Below, piece after piece: positions 28,672 through 37,630 of a stretch of 64,000 nucleotides of DNA (positions are counted from its first letter, which is position 1; the number at the start of each line of letters is the position of its first letter). The translations under genes were made by a program, and so were the position numbers. The stretch spans positions 1,178,001 to 1,242,000 of the forward strand of contig CP186339.1 of the NCBI GenBank assembly GCA_049347715.1, written 5' to 3'. The notes below the pieces were generated by a model. It was not told the origin of the DNA. It made no database searches and was given only the letters and a program-made list of their open reading frames with translations. The DNA is from Thalassotalea_B piscium_A (GTDB lineage: Bacteria > Pseudomonadota > Gammaproteobacteria > Enterobacterales > Alteromonadaceae).

Positions 28672-29505
28672 CTATTTTTGCTGATGAATCGATGCTGTTT
28701 GTTCTTGGGGAAGACGAATATCTTTAAGATTAAATCCTAATGGAATATCTAATTTTAATGTTAATAATGTCTTGCTCAATTGAATTTGCTCGGCATTTTC
28801 CATTAATTTATCACGTAAACTTGCTTTGAGATCTTTTGCATTAAGTAGGGCATTTAATGAGCCGTATTGATTTAAAAGTTGTGAAGCTGTGACTTGTCCA
28901 ATGCCAGGAACACCAGGGATTTTATTGGTGGTATTATCACCTGTGAGTGCCCATAAATCGAGAAGTTGCTCAGGTTTTACATTGAACTTTTCTTTAACAT
29001 AGTGATGATCAAGGTAACGACGATTAAAATAGTCATACACTTGAATGTTTTGATTTATAAGCGACAAGAAACCTTTGTCAGTTGAGACAATAGTGACCTG
29101 TTGTCCCCTTAAAGCGACTTTTATCGCTAAAGTGCTGATCAAGTCGTCAGCTTCATCGGCTTCAGAGCCAAGAGAGTCGACATGATTTTGCATAAAGACA
29201 TCTTGAATATCATTTAGCTTATCTGCTAGATGGGCAGGCATTTTTTTTCTGCCTTTTTTATAATCGGGATAAATTTGATAACGCCAACAAGGTGTTTCAC
29301 TGTCAAACAAGGCCAGAGCATGAGTGGGCTTTTGTAGCTCAAGGATGTTTAAAAGTGCTTTTTCACACGCCTGTATCGTATTAAAAAGCACTTGTTTTTT
29401 GGTGTTGTCTGCTAGCTCACTATTATGGAGGAAAGGGCGCTCTTGTACCGCGTAGATTCTACGAATTAAATTTAAAGCATCAATTAAAACTAAATGAACA
29501 GGCAT
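28672..29505 (-). CDS. xni: Flap endonuclease Xni (ExoIX)
   Basis: 277 residues. A PIN-like 5' nuclease with metal-binding acids in LVLIDALNLIRRIY and GSEADEADDLISTLA, then the helix-hairpin-helix IPGVPGIGQVTASQLLNQYG. It lacks the polymerase domain of PolA, as expected for Xni. It is somewhat longer than E. coli Xni (251) because of a C-terminal tail. ATG directly abuts the ppnN stop codon. Confidence 0.92.
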   Translation of the reverse strand: MPVHLVLIDALNLIRRIYAVQERPFLHNSELADNTKKQVLFNTIQACEKALLNILELQKPTHALALFDSETPCWRYQIYPDYKKGRKKMPAHLADKLNDIQDVFMQNHVDSLGSEADEADDLISTLAIKVALRGQQVTIVSTDKGFLSLINQNIQVYDYFNRRYLDHHYVKEKFNVKPEQLLDLWALTGDNTTNKIPGVPGIGQVTASQLLNQYGSLNALLNAKDLKASLRDKLMENAEQIQLSKTLLTLKLDIPLGFNLKDIRLPQEQTASIHQQK

Positions 29506-30861
29506 CTAAAGCTCTTTCACTACTTCATAACATGGTGTGTAAACACTACCGGGTAATTTCATTCGATGTTGGCTCACAAAGGATTGTAGTAGGGTATCCA
29601 TCAGGCTCATTATTTTACTATCTCCTGTGATTTTGAAGACACCATGCTCTCTAATCGATTTAATCCCTTCTGATTTTACATTTCCTGCTACAATACCTGA
29701 GAAAAATCGTCTTAGGTTTGCTGCTAGGGTAGCGGTATCTAAATCGTAACTAATCTCTGTACTTGCCATATTTTCATGATTCGGTTCAAATGGATGCTGA
29801 AAATCATTTTCAATCACTAATGACCAATTAAAATGATAGGCATCACCCATTTCTTTTCGGAAGGTTAAGACCTCTTCCAATCCTTTCGCCATTGTTTGTG
29901 CCACGAGCTCAGCGTCGTTAATAATAATTATTTGATAAAGGTTTTGTGCTTCTTTTCCTAAAGTTTCACTAATAAAACTGTCTATTTGTTTAAAGTACTC
30001 AGCACTTTCTGCAGGGCCAGTGAGGATAATAGGTAATTTTTGATCCTGATTTTGAGGATGAAGCATTAACCCTAAAATATATAGCAACTCTTCAGCAGTT
30101 CCCGCTCCCCCAGGAAAAATAACAATACCGTGTGAGACGCGCACAAAGGCCTCTAAACGCTTTTCAATGTCAGGCATGATCACAAGTTCATTGACGATCG
30201 GATTTGGTGGTTCTGCGGCAATAATACTAGGTTCGGTTAAGCCGATGTAGCGACCATTATTTATACGCTGTTTAGCATGACCAATAGTGGCACCTTTCAT
30301 CGGGCCTTTCATTGCCCCTGGTCCACAACCTGTACATATATTAAAGCTTCGTAAGCCTAATTGATAACCTACTTCTTTAGTATATTGATACTCATGTTCA
30401 GGGATAGAGTGACCTCCCCAACAAGTGATGATCAAATTGGGTTCACTGTCAGGAATAATTACCTGTGCATTTCGAAGTATATCAAACGTTTTATGGGTGA
30501 TATTGATGGAAGAATCATCAATATTTGTGTAGCGATTATTAAGAAATAAAATATCACGTAATACCGCAGATAAGTGTTCTTGTATGCCCCGAATGATTTT
30601 ACCATCAACAAAGGCATGCATAGGAGGATTATCTAATGCTATTTTAACCCCTCGTTCGCGGCGTAAAACTTGGATATTAAAATCTTTATATTGTTGATAA
30701 ATGACTTCAGCATCATCAGTATGGCTGCCAGAATTTAAGACAGCTAAAGAGCAGTTTCTATATAGCTGATAGAGTTGGCAAGTTGCTGATTGTTGTAGTT
30801 GTTGAACTTCCAACGGAGAGAGTAAGTTCATGTTTCCAACAGGGTTAAGCTGAGTATGCAC
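29506..30861 (-). CDS. ppnN: Pyrimidine/purine nucleotide 5'-monophosphate nucleosidase PpnN (YgdH)
   Basis: 451 residues and collinear with E. coli YgdH. Cleaves nucleoside monophosphates to base and ribose-5-phosphate, and is activated by (p)ppGpp in E. coli. The LOG-family motif FPGGAGTAEELLYILG and the upstream NICTGCGPGAMKGPMKGA are intact. The DUF3412 domain at the C-terminus ends QHRMKLPGSVYTPCYEVVKE. Cotranscribed with xni. Confidence 0.95.
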   Translation of the reverse strand: MHTQLNPVGNMNLLSPLEVQQLQQSATCQLYQLYRNCSLAVLNSGSHTDDAEVIYQQYKDFNIQVLRRERGVKIALDNPPMHAFVDGKIIRGIQEHLSAVLRDILFLNNRYTNIDDSSINITHKTFDILRNAQVIIPDSEPNLIITCWGGHSIPEHEYQYTKEVGYQLGLRSFNICTGCGPGAMKGPMKGATIGHAKQRINNGRYIGLTEPSIIAAEPPNPIVNELVIMPDIEKRLEAFVRVSHGIVIFPGGAGTAEELLYILGLMLHPQNQDQKLPIILTGPAESAEYFKQIDSFISETLGKEAQNLYQIIIINDAELVAQTMAKGLEEVLTFRKEMGDAYHFNWSLVIENDFQHPFEPNHENMASTEISYDLDTATLAANLRRFFSGIVAGNVKSEGIKSIREHGVFKITGDSKIMSLMDTLLQSFVSQHRMKLPGSVYTPCYEVVKEL

Positions 30862-30888
30862 GGGCAGTTCCTTTACAACGAAGACGAG

Positions 30889-32471
30889 TTAAGCATAAAT
30901 AATCTGGTTTTTTCCATTTTCTTTTGCCTTGTACAGAGCCGTATCTGCTCTTTCAAAGGCGGTGTGAACATTATCATTAGTGGTAATATGGGTTGCGCCA
31001 ATAGATAATGTCATCGTTACATTATTATTTCTAAATTTAAAGGGAAGTTTTGCAACATTCAAACGTATTTGGTTGAGTTTTTTTACTAAATCCTGTTTAT
31101 TAAAACCAGAGAAAATCATCACAAATTCTTCGCCACCATAGCGACCGACAAATTCATTTTTAGTCACTGATTTCGCTAATGTATTAGCAATAACTTGCAA
31201 GGTTTTGTCTCCTGCAATATGGCCATAGGTATCATTAATACGTTTGAAATCATCTAAATCCATTACCACGATTGCAAGTTCAAAAGGCGAATGATGGAAA
31301 CGCACTATTTGCTTTGAAAAACAATCATCAAACGAAGCTCTATTATCAAGTTTTGTTAGTGAGTCTTGGTAACTTTTTGCTTGTTGTTCTTTAATTTTTT
31401 TAGCAAATACTTGTCCTTGTAACTCTAAGGTATTTACCTTTTCTTGCATTAGCGTTAATCGTTTTCTCATATCATTAAATTGCGCTAATTCTAGTGCTGA
31501 TTTTTCTTCAAGTGACATAGTGATCTGCTTGAGCTTGTCATTAATATCCACTTTTAGTTCAACTAGAGAATTAGCACTTTTCAGCTGTTGTGACATTTCA
31601 CTAAGATTAAGTGTTAATTTACTATTTAGTTCGTTATGTTTGGAACTAGATATTTCATTGATATTAATAGTGCGTTCAACTGCGGTTTGCACTGAAGATA
31701 AGGTTGTGCTCAATGTTGATAAAAAGACTTTTGCGGTAGTTCGTTCATTTGCTAAATCTTTATTAATTATTTCAAATACTTCAAGAAAGTCGTCTAAAAG
31801 ATCTTTATGGCTGATAGACGTAGATAAATCAGATTTTATTTTATCTATTTGTACTTTATAGGGGCTAGACACATTAAGATTTGACAAAAATGAGATAAAA
31901 CGTTTAATAAAAATGTCATCGACTTTGGCTGATTGATTACTCGTGTCGGTGCTCTCGCCATCTGATTTTCCAGCAAACCAATCTTCTTTTGCTTGTAAGG
32001 CTGCTTGATAATATTCAACTAAAAGAGTGAGGGGTTTTACATATTGTACGACAGAGTCTTTTTTATCTTTGGTTTCAGTTATTAATCCACGTAATTCTCG
32101 TCTTAAAGAATCAGGGAGGTTTTTGATTTGTTGTAAAACTTTTCCTGCTTGCAAAAATTGTTCATGTAAATGTTTAATATTATTATCATTTTTAATTGAA
32201 TGATTTTGTAATAACTGTGAAATTTCATTGATTAGTTTCTCAGCTTCTTGCCAAGATAAAGACTTACTTAATGCTTTTCTAAGTGACGCTAGTTTATTAT
32301 CTAACTGGACATCAATCCCTTTGGCGATTTGCGAGAGCTTATTGATAAATTGCACAAAAGTTGACGATTGCAATTCAAGATCTTTTTCTAGCTCAAGTCG
32401 AGCATTTATGGCTGAGCCCAGCTTCTTCTTTAAAGAATAACTTCATTGTCAGCTGCTGTAGATTGGCTCAT
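30889..32471 (-). CDS. GGDEF diguanylate cyclase with long coiled-coil sensor region
   Basis: About 520 residues. The C-terminal GGDEF domain (about 350-515) has the active A-site motif YGGEEF and the substrate region LTKLDNRASFD. The N-terminal 330 residues are helical, probably coiled coil, without membrane helices. There is no clear inhibitory I-site (RxxD). The likely start is ATG 32471 (MSQSTAADNEVIL) with AAAGGAAT upstream. That frame hits TAA at 32430-32432 unless one T is restored, giving VILLKKKLGSAINARLELEK. As read, the open frame has only a TTG at 32373. This suggests a 1-base deletion. Confidence 0.82.
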
Positions 32472-32626
32472 AGAAACGATATTCCTTTATTTTATGGAAT
32501 GCTCAAGGGAGTCATTATTAAAATGTTATGTTCACTACTTAAGAATAGTATACCTAAGATCTACAAAAGTCAGTATTGAGGCATAAAAAATATCTGTAAC
32601 AGCTTATTTCTATTAAAATAATAAAA

Positions 32627-33468
32627 TTATTGCCTTAATGTTCGTAAATTTGGTGCCTGATTTTTTTCTGTCGAACGGTAAGGGTTAATATCTAATCCTC
32701 CTCTGCGGGTGTAACGAGCAAATACCGTAAGCATACTTGGCTGACAAGAATTCATAATGTCGATAAAAATTCGTTCTACACATTGCTCATGAAATTCATT
32801 ATGTTGACGAAATGAAATTAAATATTTGAGTAAGGATTCATGACAAATTTTGGCACCTTGATATTTAATATAGATAGATGCCCAATCAGGCTGGTTAGTG
32901 ATTAAACAGTTTGATTTAAGTAAATGACTATTTTCTCGTTAACCATCTCTTGGGGAGCGGTTAAGGTTAATAGTGAGGGATTAAGCTGATAGCTTTCAAT
33001 TTCAACGTCTAGTTCATCAATACAAGTAAAGTCACTACTTTTAAAAGATAATGCATCACATTGTTCAACATTAAACAATGTCACTTTAACCTTGCCTTCG
33101 ACAATTTTTTCTAGATCTGTAACAAGTGCTTGCTCAACTTCTTGCCATGAATTGAAACGGGTTTGGTTGAAACTATTTAAGTATAATTTAAAGGATTTAG
33201 ACTCAACAATATTGCTAGTTTTGCAAGGAAAACGAAATTCAGCAAGTGCTACAATTGGCTTACCTCTATTATTTAACCAAGATAATTCATATCCGTACCA
33301 AACATCTTCCCCATAAAATGGTAAAGTACTCGCGGTTATCATTAATTGATCTCTATTTAAACTACGAGGTACGCCTTGCAATAAACTAGGGTCATAATTT
33401 TCACTGTAGCTTGTTGATTTACCTAAGGTCAATGTGTTTAATATTGAATTATTGCTATATTGGTTCAT
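32627..33468 (-). pseudogene. queF: NADPH-dependent 7-cyano-7-deazaguanine reductase QueF, frameshifted
   Basis: QueF reduces preQ0 to preQ1 for queuosine. The long bacterial (YqcD) type is expected at about 280 residues. The first frame runs from ATG 33468 to 32902. The rest, LLKSNCLITNQPDWAS to NLRTLRQ with stop at 32627, continues in another frame. The join near 32930-32938 needs one extra base (probably in the A-run), restoring EENSHLLKSNC. The catalytic Cys (SNC) and Asp (QPD) lie after the break, so the first fragment alone would be inactive. Divergent from syd, as in E. coli. Confidence 0.88.
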
Positions 33469-33526
33469 GATAATAATAAGTTGAGTATTTGTTTGTTATT
33501 TTACTGTATTTAGTTTGGAGAAGATA

Positions 33527-34100
33527 TTGCTTAACCCTAGTTTATCCTCGGCAATTTGGTCGTTTAGTCAACAATATGTTGATGCTTATCAAAAACAATT
33601 TAACCATTTACCTTTAGTGGAAGCAGATGAACAATGGCCTTCTTCTTGTGTAGTACGCCAATTTGATGAACAATTAAACGAATGGCAGCCTGAAAAAATT
33701 ACATCTTCTTTAACATTTAACAATGTCGAACAAGCGTTGAATGTTGAAATACATCCAGATATTTGTCAATTCTACACGACCATTTTTAGCGAAAGTCTTG
33801 CGGCAAATTGTGAACATGGCGAGTTGTCTTTATTATTTCCATGGAGTGATGATGACTTTGTCAGACTGCAAGAAAATATCATTGGTCATATAATGATGAA
33901 ACAAAAGCTAAAGCAAAAACTGACCCTTATTTTTTGCGGTAACTGATGATGATAATTTTATATTATCAGTTGATAATACTGATGGCTCAGTATGGGTTGA
34001 GCGCATTGGTTGTGAACCCCATAAAAAACTGGCTGAATCACTCGAAGTATTTATTCAACAATTAACCCCTTTTATTTATATCGAAGAGCAAAGCTCATAA
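33527..34100 (+). pseudogene. syd: SecY-interacting protein Syd, frameshifted
   Basis: Syd binds SecY at the inner membrane. TTG 33527, 6 bases after GGAG, gives an N-terminus like E. coli Syd. The first frame stops at 33946. The family's C-terminal part (TDDDNFILSVDNTDGSVWVE to the stop at 34100) is in the next frame. Removing one T from the T-run at 33930-33935 joins LIF to AVTDDDNF. The WSDDDFVRLQENIIGH core is intact. Gene order queF-syd matches E. coli, where csrB lies just beyond. Confidence 0.88.
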
Positions 34101-34103
34101 ATA

Positions 34104-34421
34104 TTACTTAGAGGATATTAACTGGCTTTTTAAGTCGGCCATTTGCTGCTTTAATTCTTTTATTTCTAGGTAAAGAGGGGCGATTGCTTCTTCTATTTGC
34201 ATCGCAATATTTTCTTTTTTAGGACGTATTTCCTTGGGCTCTTCTTGGCTTACACTCAATTCACTATTATCCGGTTGGTGTTGCCAATTTTTAAGGGTAT
34301 TAATTAATACAGCTAAGGGAATGGGTTTACTGAGCCTTGTTTTAACTAAAGCAACCGTTGGTTTTTTTCCTTCATTGGCGAGTTGATTGGCAACGATTAA
34401 AATTTCTTCAGAAATAGTCAT
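34104..34421 (-). CDS. Hypothetical protein with helical N-terminus and C-terminal coiled coil
   Basis: 105 residues from ATG 34421 (MTISEEILIVANQLANEGKK), with AGGTT upstream. The N-terminal segment ANEGKKPTVALVKTRLSKPIPLAVL resembles the KfrA-type DNA-binding helix-turn-helix start. The C-terminal 40 residues (IEEAIAPLYLEIKELKQQMA) form a short coiled coil. It may be a small DNA-binding or structural protein. It converges on syd with only 3 bases between stops. Confidence 0.65.
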   Translation of the reverse strand: MTISEEILIVANQLANEGKKPTVALVKTRLSKPIPLAVLINTLKNWQHQPDNSELSVSQEEPKEIRPKKENIAMQIEEAIAPLYLEIKELKQQMADLKSQLISSK

Positions 34422-34593
34422 ATTATTATACAACCTATGTGTTCAATTGACTATATTTTAGCGAGTTCTTAAACACATGTCTTTATAAAAATATCTTTTA
34501 TTTTTGATAAGTTATTTATTTTCAATTACTTAAATAAAATGGCGTGTAGTTTGCTATTAACCTGTAAACAAAACATTTAAATAAGGGAAAATA

Positions 34594-34965
34594 ATGAAAA
34601 ATTTATTAATGGTTTTAACACTTTTATCACCACTGGCTCTCACGGGGTGTGTTATCGCAGTTGATGGCGATGGACATGATATCTCGTCTAGTTTTGATGA
34701 TAGAGAATATGATAATCGTAAGATAATTTCCAAATTACCGTTAAAATCAAGTTTAGTTGATGTGCAAGAACGTTTAGGTATTGCTGATTTTACTGAATCT
34801 TTTGAGGCAGAAGGTAAAACTATTAATGTGTTGTATTACCGTACACATAGGTTGCATAAAGATGGATTAACGACCAAAGATGAATGTACCTATTTACACT
34901 TTATTAATGGTGCGCTTATTGATACACAGAATGGTGCCGACTACAGTCGCAATACCAAAACATAA
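34594..34965 (+). CDS. DUF3192 lipoprotein
   Basis: 123 residues. The lipobox LTGC at about residues 16-19 marks a lipoprotein. The conserved DUF3192 core follows (LVDVQERLGIADFTESF, then YYRTHRLHKDGLTTKDECTY). The function is unknown. The resemblance to BamE/SmpA folds is only an impression. ATG follows AAGGGAAA. It is the intact paralogue of the frameshifted gene at 28126. Confidence 0.8.
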   Translation: MKNLLMVLTLLSPLALTGCVIAVDGDGHDISSSFDDREYDNRKIISKLPLKSSLVDVQERLGIADFTESFEAEGKTINVLYYRTHRLHKDGLTTKDECTYLHFINGALIDTQNGADYSRNTKT

Positions 34966-35064
34966 GAAAAAACAGCTTGTCAGTAAATAAACTTGCGTTC
35001 ATTATTTGATCTTATTTTAATTTACCTGCTATGGTATTAAAAAATAATAATTAATGGGGATTTT

Positions 35065-35808
35065 ATGAGCGCAGAATTAAAAAAAGATGATGGTGTTGAG
35101 ATTCGTGCGGCTTACTTAGTTGCTGAAGACTTAAAAGTAGCCGCTTCTTTGTTATACCAAGCCTATCATGATGATCCGATATTCTTAGAGATATTTGATG
35201 GTGATAATGTTGATTATGAACAACGTCTACGTACCTCTATTCGTGAAGAATTAGGCGCTTTTTGGCATGCAAAACAACCTATCGTAGGGCTTTATTTAGG
35301 CGAAACTATGGTTGGTGTTGCCTGTTTGAATAAGTCTGATGAAGGAGTGAATTCAGGACGTTTTTGGCATTGGCGTTTAAAAATGTTGTTAGGTGCGGGA
35401 TACTTTAGTACGAAACAAATGATAGAAAAAGATATTGTTCTTTCTTCGGTACCCATGAAGAAGTTTCATATGTTAGCTTTTATTGCCATTCATCCGTTGC
35501 ACCAACATCATGGTTTTGGCCATTATTTGATGGCAGCGGTTAATACTTTCCTAGATGAAAACCCAGATAGTGAAGGGGTTGCTGTTTATGCTACAACTGA
35601 CAAATATAAAGCTTTCTTTACCGATGTTGGTTACCAATTGATCAAAAATGTATCTGTGGGTAATATCTCAGGTTCACTTATGATTAATTATAGAGAGAGT
35701 AATCTTAGTGTTCACTCATTTAGTTTAAATGATTTTATCTCTCGTATAAGTAAACTCAATTACTTATACGAGCAGACCCTCCGTGATATTTCATGTTTTC
35801 TTCGCTAA
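35065..35808 (+). CDS. GNAT-family N-acetyltransferase
   Basis: 247 residues. The acetyl-CoA loop HPLHQHHGFGHYLMAAVN is the Q/RxxGxG/A-type motif, here QHHGFG. The N-terminal half (VAASLLYQAYHDDPIFLEIF) and the FFTDVGYQL strand fit the YncA/PA4866-like group. The substrate is unknown. Residues after about 212 run across an inverted repeat and look unlike the family's usual end, so the C-terminus may have been changed by an indel or acquired sequence. ATG follows GGGG. Confidence 0.78.
   Translation: MSAELKKDDGVEIRAAYLVAEDLKVAASLLYQAYHDDPIFLEIFDGDNVDYEQRLRTSIREELGAFWHAKQPIVGLYLGETMVGVACLNKSDEGVNSGRFWHWRLKMLLGAGYFSTKQMIEKDIVLSSVPMKKFHMLAFIAIHPLHQHHGFGHYLMAAVNTFLDENPDSEGVAVYATTDKYKAFFTDVGYQLIKNVSVGNISGSLMINYRESNLSVHSFSLNDFISRISKLNYLYEQTLRDISCFLR
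35741..35772. repeat. 13-bp inverted repeat at the 3' end of the acetyltransferase gene
   Basis: CTCGTATAAGTAA (35741-35753) and its perfect complement (35760-35772) surround a 6-base centre. No T-run follows, so it is not an obvious terminator. Confidence 0.6.
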
Positions 35809-36856
35809 TACAGCATGTGGGACTACACCATTGATGAAAATGCTTTCGGTGCTGTAGCAATATTCGAAAAGTAAATTTACTAAGGCAAACGTTTTAAAAA
35901 AGCGATTCATAAGGTCCCCAAAGGAAAAACCTTGGTGGCTAAGCCATTAGTAAACACTTAACTCATGTTAGTTATTAGAGCAAAGTTGTTGCTTAGCTTG
36001 AAGCCATAAATAGTGGTAAAAGAGTTACAAGTTACTTTGATAAATGCTTATCATAGTAACGGTAGCAATGAGGAAATCGCTCGTAAATTAGTTATTCCAA
36101 TAAGTGGTACAACTTATTTGTCCGGTTTTATCGTTAATCAAGTTTTTGATTGAAGTAAGTTAATTTCATTAATAGAGCGATAAAAAATACAATTATTATT
36201 AGGACGAACGCGCCGTTAATGATGGCAACGGCATCGCAAAAAAGTCAGCTATTGCTGTAGTACAAGATTTATTAGCGGGAAGACATAAAGGGTAATGCCT
36301 AAATATAACATTCCTTTAACTTAAATGTGATTAGTGCTGCCCAATAGGCTATTAAGTTCTCCAGCGATTAGATTAATTCATGACGTTGTTATGCTAAGGA
36401 GAGTTACAAACAATATGGAATATGTATGTAAACTATTTTAGATGTTCTGACCATCGAGTGTTAACAAAAAAGCAATGACTCATACTAAAGTTGAACCTAA
36501 CATTTAAATCAATATTTTTTCACAATCCTATTCTCTAAAATCATCTGATTTATATTTGATTGTAACTTCATTATCGACATCTCAATTATTCTTTTATGCA
36601 TTATTAATAATTGATGGCGTTATCATACTAAAGAAAGGTGCAAATAAAAGGTAAGGCGTCTAGCTAGTTATTTAGAAGATGTTTAATGCGATTAATTTTA
36701 ATTTTATCTCTGTTGAACTTTTTGGATTTTTGGCGAGTTGCAACAACTTTTCAGTTGTAAATGAAATATTAAATTTCTTTCTCGTGTGAAATATTTCTCA
36801 ATATTTATGACGAACGACACACATATGGAAATTTATTTCCTAATTGTCATAAAGCA
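35809..36856. other. About 1 kb without supported genes, possible gene relics
   Basis: No frame is convincing. One plus-strand open stretch, 36013-36153 (GTG to TGA, 46 codons), reads VVKELQVTLINAYHSNGSNE and then EIARKLVIP, with protein-like composition. Another, about 36205-36300, reads AVNDGNGIAKKSAIAVVQDL. They may be fragments of a decayed gene, but I do not recognise a family. The last 350 bases are very AT-rich and probably act as the upstream region of the csrB RNA. Confidence 0.4.
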
Positions 36857-36874
36857 CGTAAGACATGTCTTACA
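36857..36874. promoter_or_regulatory. GacA/UvrY-type binding site upstream of the first CsrB-type RNA
   Basis: CGTAAGACATGTCTTACA matches the 18-bp TGTAAG-N6-CTTACA box at 11 of 12 fixed positions, and its inner 16 bases are a perfect palindrome. Its centre is about 178 bases before the inferred RNA start. UvrY boxes act at a similar long distance at csrB genes. Confidence 0.75.
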
Positions 36875-37015
36875 TTATTGTGAGATATAGTAGGTTATTT
36901 GATGAGGCTTATATTTTTAATTATTGTTTAATATGTTGTTAATAAAGGTTTTTTTGTATTTGTAGTTTGTTACAAAAATATGATGAAGTAATCTTTATTT
37001 TTTGACATATTCAAA

Positions 37016-37037
37016 TTATCTCAATTTAGCTTAATAT
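37016..37037 (+). promoter_or_regulatory. Promoter of the first CsrB-type RNA
   Basis: TAATAT at 37032-37037 is the likely -10. A poor -35 lies 16 bases upstream, as expected for an activator-dependent promoter. The -10 and start region are shared with the second RNA (TAATATAACAAACATCAGG against TAATATATCAACTGTCAGG). Confidence 0.55.
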
Positions 37038-37043
37038 AACAAA

Positions 37044-37384
37044 CATCAGGAAGATAAAGTTTAGATAACTTTTTATAAGGATATATCACAAGGATTATAA
37101 GGATATATAACAAGGACAGCTTTAGGATGAAGCTTGGATAAAATGGACTTTACCTGATATAGCATAGGATGCTCTTTTCAAGGAAGATTTAATCAGGACG
37201 CTGATGGAAAACTAGAAATTCATGATGAATTTCAACAAGGATTTGTTAAGGACAATGCAGGACGCATTTTAAGGAAATACTAAGGACAGTTTTTAAGGGA
37301 TTAAACGGGAACACCACTATGCAGGATGCATGAAGCTAGTTAAAGAAATGCGACTTATTATTTGATGAGTCGCATTTTTTCTTT
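37044..37384 (+). ncRNA. csrB: CsrB-family regulatory RNA (CsrA antagonist), copy 1
   Basis: About 340 nt, non-coding. It carries 20 GGA motifs (for example 37049, 37079, 37092, 37101, 37114, 37125, 37167, 37182, 37196, 37239, 37250, 37260, 37273, 37284, 37324). Many are preceded by A or CA (AAGGAC, CAGGAT, CAGGAC), which is the CsrA recognition pattern. Such RNAs soak up CsrA and so relieve its control of target mRNAs. A strong intrinsic terminator closes it. The location, near syd and close to truC, is the csrB position in E. coli. The start base is inferred from the -10, about 7 bases upstream. Other readings (coding, repeat element) do not explain the GGA density. Confidence 0.88.
37346..37380 (+). 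terminator. Terminator of the first CsrB-type RNA
   Basis: AAATGCGACT (37346-37355) pairs with AGTCGCATTT (37368-37377) around a 12-base loop, followed by a T-run. The stem core GCGACT is shared with the terminator of the second copy. Confidence 0.9.
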
Positions 37385-37448
37385 GTATCTATCGATTTTA
37401 TTTTCAGGTGTGAAGCCCTATCTTTTTCGGGGATAAATTGAAATTCTT

Positions 37449-37454
37449 TGTAAG
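37449..37454. promoter_or_regulatory. Half GacA/UvrY site upstream of the second CsrB-type RNA
   Basis: TGTAAG lies about 175-180 bases before the second RNA start, the same distance as the full box of copy 1. The right half (CTTACA) is not recognisable, so it is weak or lost. Confidence 0.35.
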
Positions 37455-37618
37455 TGATTGACTGTATTACTGTGAGTAAATGCTTAAAAAATTGACAGTT
37501 TTTATCTAAATCTAAAATAAATACATATATTTCAAACGATTACATGCTATTTATATATACCTCTTTTAATCCTATTATTTAATTCTTAATAACGTCTGTT
37601 ACTGAATTTAAAATGCCC

Positions 37619-37624
37619 TAATAT
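37619..37624 (+). promoter_or_regulatory. -10 element of the second CsrB-type RNA
   Basis: TAATAT, followed after 9 bases by TCAGGAAGA, parallels the start of copy 1. No good -35 is seen. Confidence 0.5.
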
Positions 37625-37630
37625 ATCAAC

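Noticed and set aside
37002..37007. Perfect TTGACA as -35 for the first CsrB-type RNA
   Set aside because: It is 24 bases from TAATAT, too far for a sigma-70 promoter, and no -10 exists at 16-18 bases.
37044..37345. GGA runs as repeated ribosome binding sites of small peptides
   Set aside because: There are no matching start codons with open frames; even spacing and the terminators fit a CsrA-binding RNA better.
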